Origin: STC-113 sp964553745
Lineage (GTDB): Bacteria > Patescibacteriota > Gracilibacteria > BD1-5 > UBA2023
Assembly: GCA_964553745.1 (NCBI GenBank)
Contig: CAZKLD010000027.1
Location: forward strand, 1 to 9,752
DNA: 9,752 nt
Direction of reading: 5' to 3'
In this document: one piece after another, positions 8,104 to 9,752 of the stretch
How the letters are laid out: each line of letters opens with the position of its first letter
Numbering within the stretch: the stretch's first letter is position 1
The notes under the pieces: generated by a model
The model's input: only the letters and a program-made list of their open reading frames with translations
What the model was told of the DNA's origin: nothing
Database searches by the model: none
Program-made: the position numbers and the translations under genes

Positions 8104-9752
8104 TTAATAAGGTGAATTTGGCGGAGTAAAGTTTCAATCCCATCGTGCAATTCATTTTGATATCCTTAACTCATCCAGATATCAGTTAAAATAATATGCT
8201 CAATTCCCCTGCTTTCATATCGTTAATGGTAAAGTTGAATCTAGGTTATAATTCGCTGCCACTGAGCCATCCAAAACTCAATCAAGCCAGAGGTAAAATA
8301 CTCAAGAACTTCTTGTCAAGGCAACATGATGCCAAGCATTTGTTGAAATGGTTGTTTCTGCATTATAGTTAACTATTCAGGCATCAGAAGTAGCGTTTCT
8401 GACATAAACGAATAATTTTCAATTATTTATTCCAAATTGCCACTTGTATGCAGTTCCATCATAACGATCAGCTATGACTTGCAATGAGCTGGTTCTTGTA
8501 TAAATATATGAATCTATTGTAAAATTTCAGGTTCAAAAATTAAAATCCGCTGAACTTGGCACGGTCAGATAACTGCTGTTTCAATTAAAAGAAATCGATC
8601 AGTTTCAGAATTTAGGACTAGTTTGTGTTGTATTTCAAAAAGTTGTAAGTATTTTTCATTTTGCAGAATCGGCAAGGCTTTGTCAATTAAAGTGGATTAG
8701 CAATATATCATTAACGTCAGCAGTAAGAGGTCATACCGGCAAGGCGCTGCTAAAATTGCCCGTCCATCTTGCTAATCATTTTGTAACACGCAATTCATCA
8801 AGATATCAATTAAAAAAATAATTATTGCTATTGCCTTGTTTTCATATTGTGACTGGTAATGTAGAATTTAGATTATAATTTGCAGCCACTGAACCGACTT
8901 GAACTCAATCAAGCCAAAGGTAAAATACTCAAGAACTCCTTGTTAAGGCAACATGGTGCCAATCATTAATTGACATTGTAACTGAAGAAGTAAAATTCAC
9001 CACTCAGCCATCAGCCGCTGAATTCCTAATATAAACAAAGAGTTTTCAGCCATTTATTCAAAATTGCCAAGTGTAGGCGGTAGCGTTGTAGCGATCGAAT
9101 ATCATCTGGTATGAAGAATTTGTTTTAGTATTCACGTAAGCATCGATAGTGAAATCTCAAGTTCAAAAGTTAAAATCTGTTGAATTTGGTGTTGTTATAT
9201 AGCTGGTGGATCAATCGAATACCCAAGCTCAACTGCTTGTCTGGACCGCATTTCCATTTGTGGAAACAATTTTTCAAAAAGGAGAGCTATCGGTAAATAT
9301 GGCTGGATTATTAATATTATCCCCATGCAATAATAAAATAGTTCAAGTGTTATTTTCAGGAACAGCAGCAGAGGTGACAGTATTTGTTTCGCTGAGGTTC
9401 CCTCCTCACAGGCTATTCTTCACAAGTCAGTTTCAGATATTGATGAGTTCGCTTCAGCTAGCACTTACAATGGCTTGCACTGCAGGAGTCGTCACATTTC
9501 AAGTCGAGTATGCCGCCTTTACCGTTGTCATGAGATCGTTTATTTCAGCGCTTCATAGATTGTCCGATCATGTGGCGTATACTTTGCTTGAGTCGAATAT
9601 CGCAACATTGTTCACTCATGGAAGCAGGTCTTTTCAGCTTCAGAAGGTATTGTCATATACAGTGCTTCATGTTCATATTCAGAACAATGTCGGAGTGGGA
9701 ACGAAATAATAGGTGCTTCAAGTGAATACCTTGAGCATGACTCAATTATAGT
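8104..9752 (-). CDS. Pilin-like adhesin with two tandem LamG-like domains; 5' partial
   Basis: The gene enters from the right edge and ends at TAA 8104-8106 (549 complete codons before the stop). The visible part begins at the end of the conserved core (YNGVMLKVFTGSTYYF) with a linker of the GIGTGSTVYDNTFGSGKDLL class, nearly identical in DNA to the 3081-4571 gene. Two LamG/concanavalin A-like domains follow. The first (about 9336-8740) has LLLHGDN, FNFGTGDFTIDAYV, DWHHVALTRSSGVFYLWLDG, FFNGYLDELRVTKGLARW. The second (about 8706-8107) has LLIHFNG, FNFGTGNFTIDSYI, AWHHVALTRSSGVFYLWLDG, YFNGYLDELRISKGIARW. The gene ends FTPPNSPY, like the 4671-6224 gene. The prepilin leader is expected beyond the window. 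A glycan- or surface-binding role is inferred from the fold. No terminator hairpin is evident after it. Confidence 0.88.
8107..8706 (-). repeat. LamG domain duplication, second (C-terminal) unit
   Basis: This coding repeat corresponds to the unit at about 8740-9336, with a period of roughly 627-633 bp. The two units remain close at DNA level, for example around 8284-8335 versus 8911-8962, where long runs differ at only a few positions. This indicates a fairly recent intragenic tandem duplication rather than two independently acquired domains. Confidence 0.8.
8740..9336 (-). repeat. LamG domain duplication, first (N-terminal) unit
   Basis: This is the partner of the unit at 8107-8706. The conserved block HHVALTRSSGVFYLWLDG is identical in protein sequence in both, and the flanking motifs FNFGTG and NGYLDELR are also shared. 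Confidence 0.8.
9647..9752 (-). repeat. 106-bp perfect direct repeat, copy 2, running to the window edge
   Basis: This is identical to 3967-4072. The identity runs off the right end of the window, so the true repeat may be longer. Its last 52 bases are also the reverse complement of bases 4-55. Confidence 0.92.

Noticed and set aside
1720..9752. Cluster of pseudogenes or frameshifted genes
   Set aside because: The apparent stops are all TGA. Reading TGA as Gly restores full-length, motif-consistent proteins, so these are intact genes under table 25.

Overview
Organism and code. The window only makes sense if UGA is read as glycine (NCBI translation table 25). Under the standard code almost every real gene here is chopped into fragments. 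With UGA = Gly and only UAA/UAG as stops, the window resolves into seven long genes that cover nearly all of it. UGA falls where family conservation demands Gly, for example in the GGGWT motif of the gene at 6298-8025 and in the QGEIQE segment of a DUF2130 protein. This places the source in the candidate phyla Absconditabacteria (SR1) or Gracilibacteria (BD1-5). CGA is still used at positions expected to be Arg, so the additional CGA/CGG-to-Trp change reported for some Absconditabacteria does not seem to apply.

Layout. At the left edge, on +, is the C-terminal part of a pilin-like adhesin with a fibrinogen-like GGGWT-type domain (<1-1049). It converges, across a shared bidirectional terminator (1082-1112), on a two-gene minus-strand unit: an unrecognised 199-aa protein (1110-1709) preceded by a DUF2130 coiled-coil protein (1720-2958). 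The rest of the window is a head-to-tail minus-strand array of four paralogous type IV prepilin-like genes: 3081-4571 (GGGWT domain), 4671-6224 (LamG-like domain), 6298-8025 (GGGWT domain), and 8104->9752 (two tandem LamG-like domains, N-terminus beyond the window). No tRNA, rRNA, IS element or CRISPR was seen. No stretch over about 120 bases lacks a gene.

How the genes fit together. The pilin-like genes share a class III prepilin leader and hydrophobic helix (AFTLVELIVVIVILAILATI), a conserved globular core, then a linker and a C-terminal domain of one of two unrelated ligand-binding-type folds. The linker comes in two sequence classes that do not track with the C-terminal fold, which implies past recombination between modules. 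A conserved 55-bp core segment is perfectly repeated in inverted orientation at 1-55 and 4021-4075. A 106-bp stretch ending in the same segment is perfectly repeated in direct orientation at 3967-4072 and 9647-9752. Both edges of the window lie inside this repeat. That fits either an assembly break at a repeat or a real recombination site, and the sequence alone cannot decide. The most interesting hypothesis is a pilus-tip adhesin repertoire whose binding domains are exchanged by recombination at the conserved core, analogous in logic to pilin antigenic variation or the PilV shufflon.
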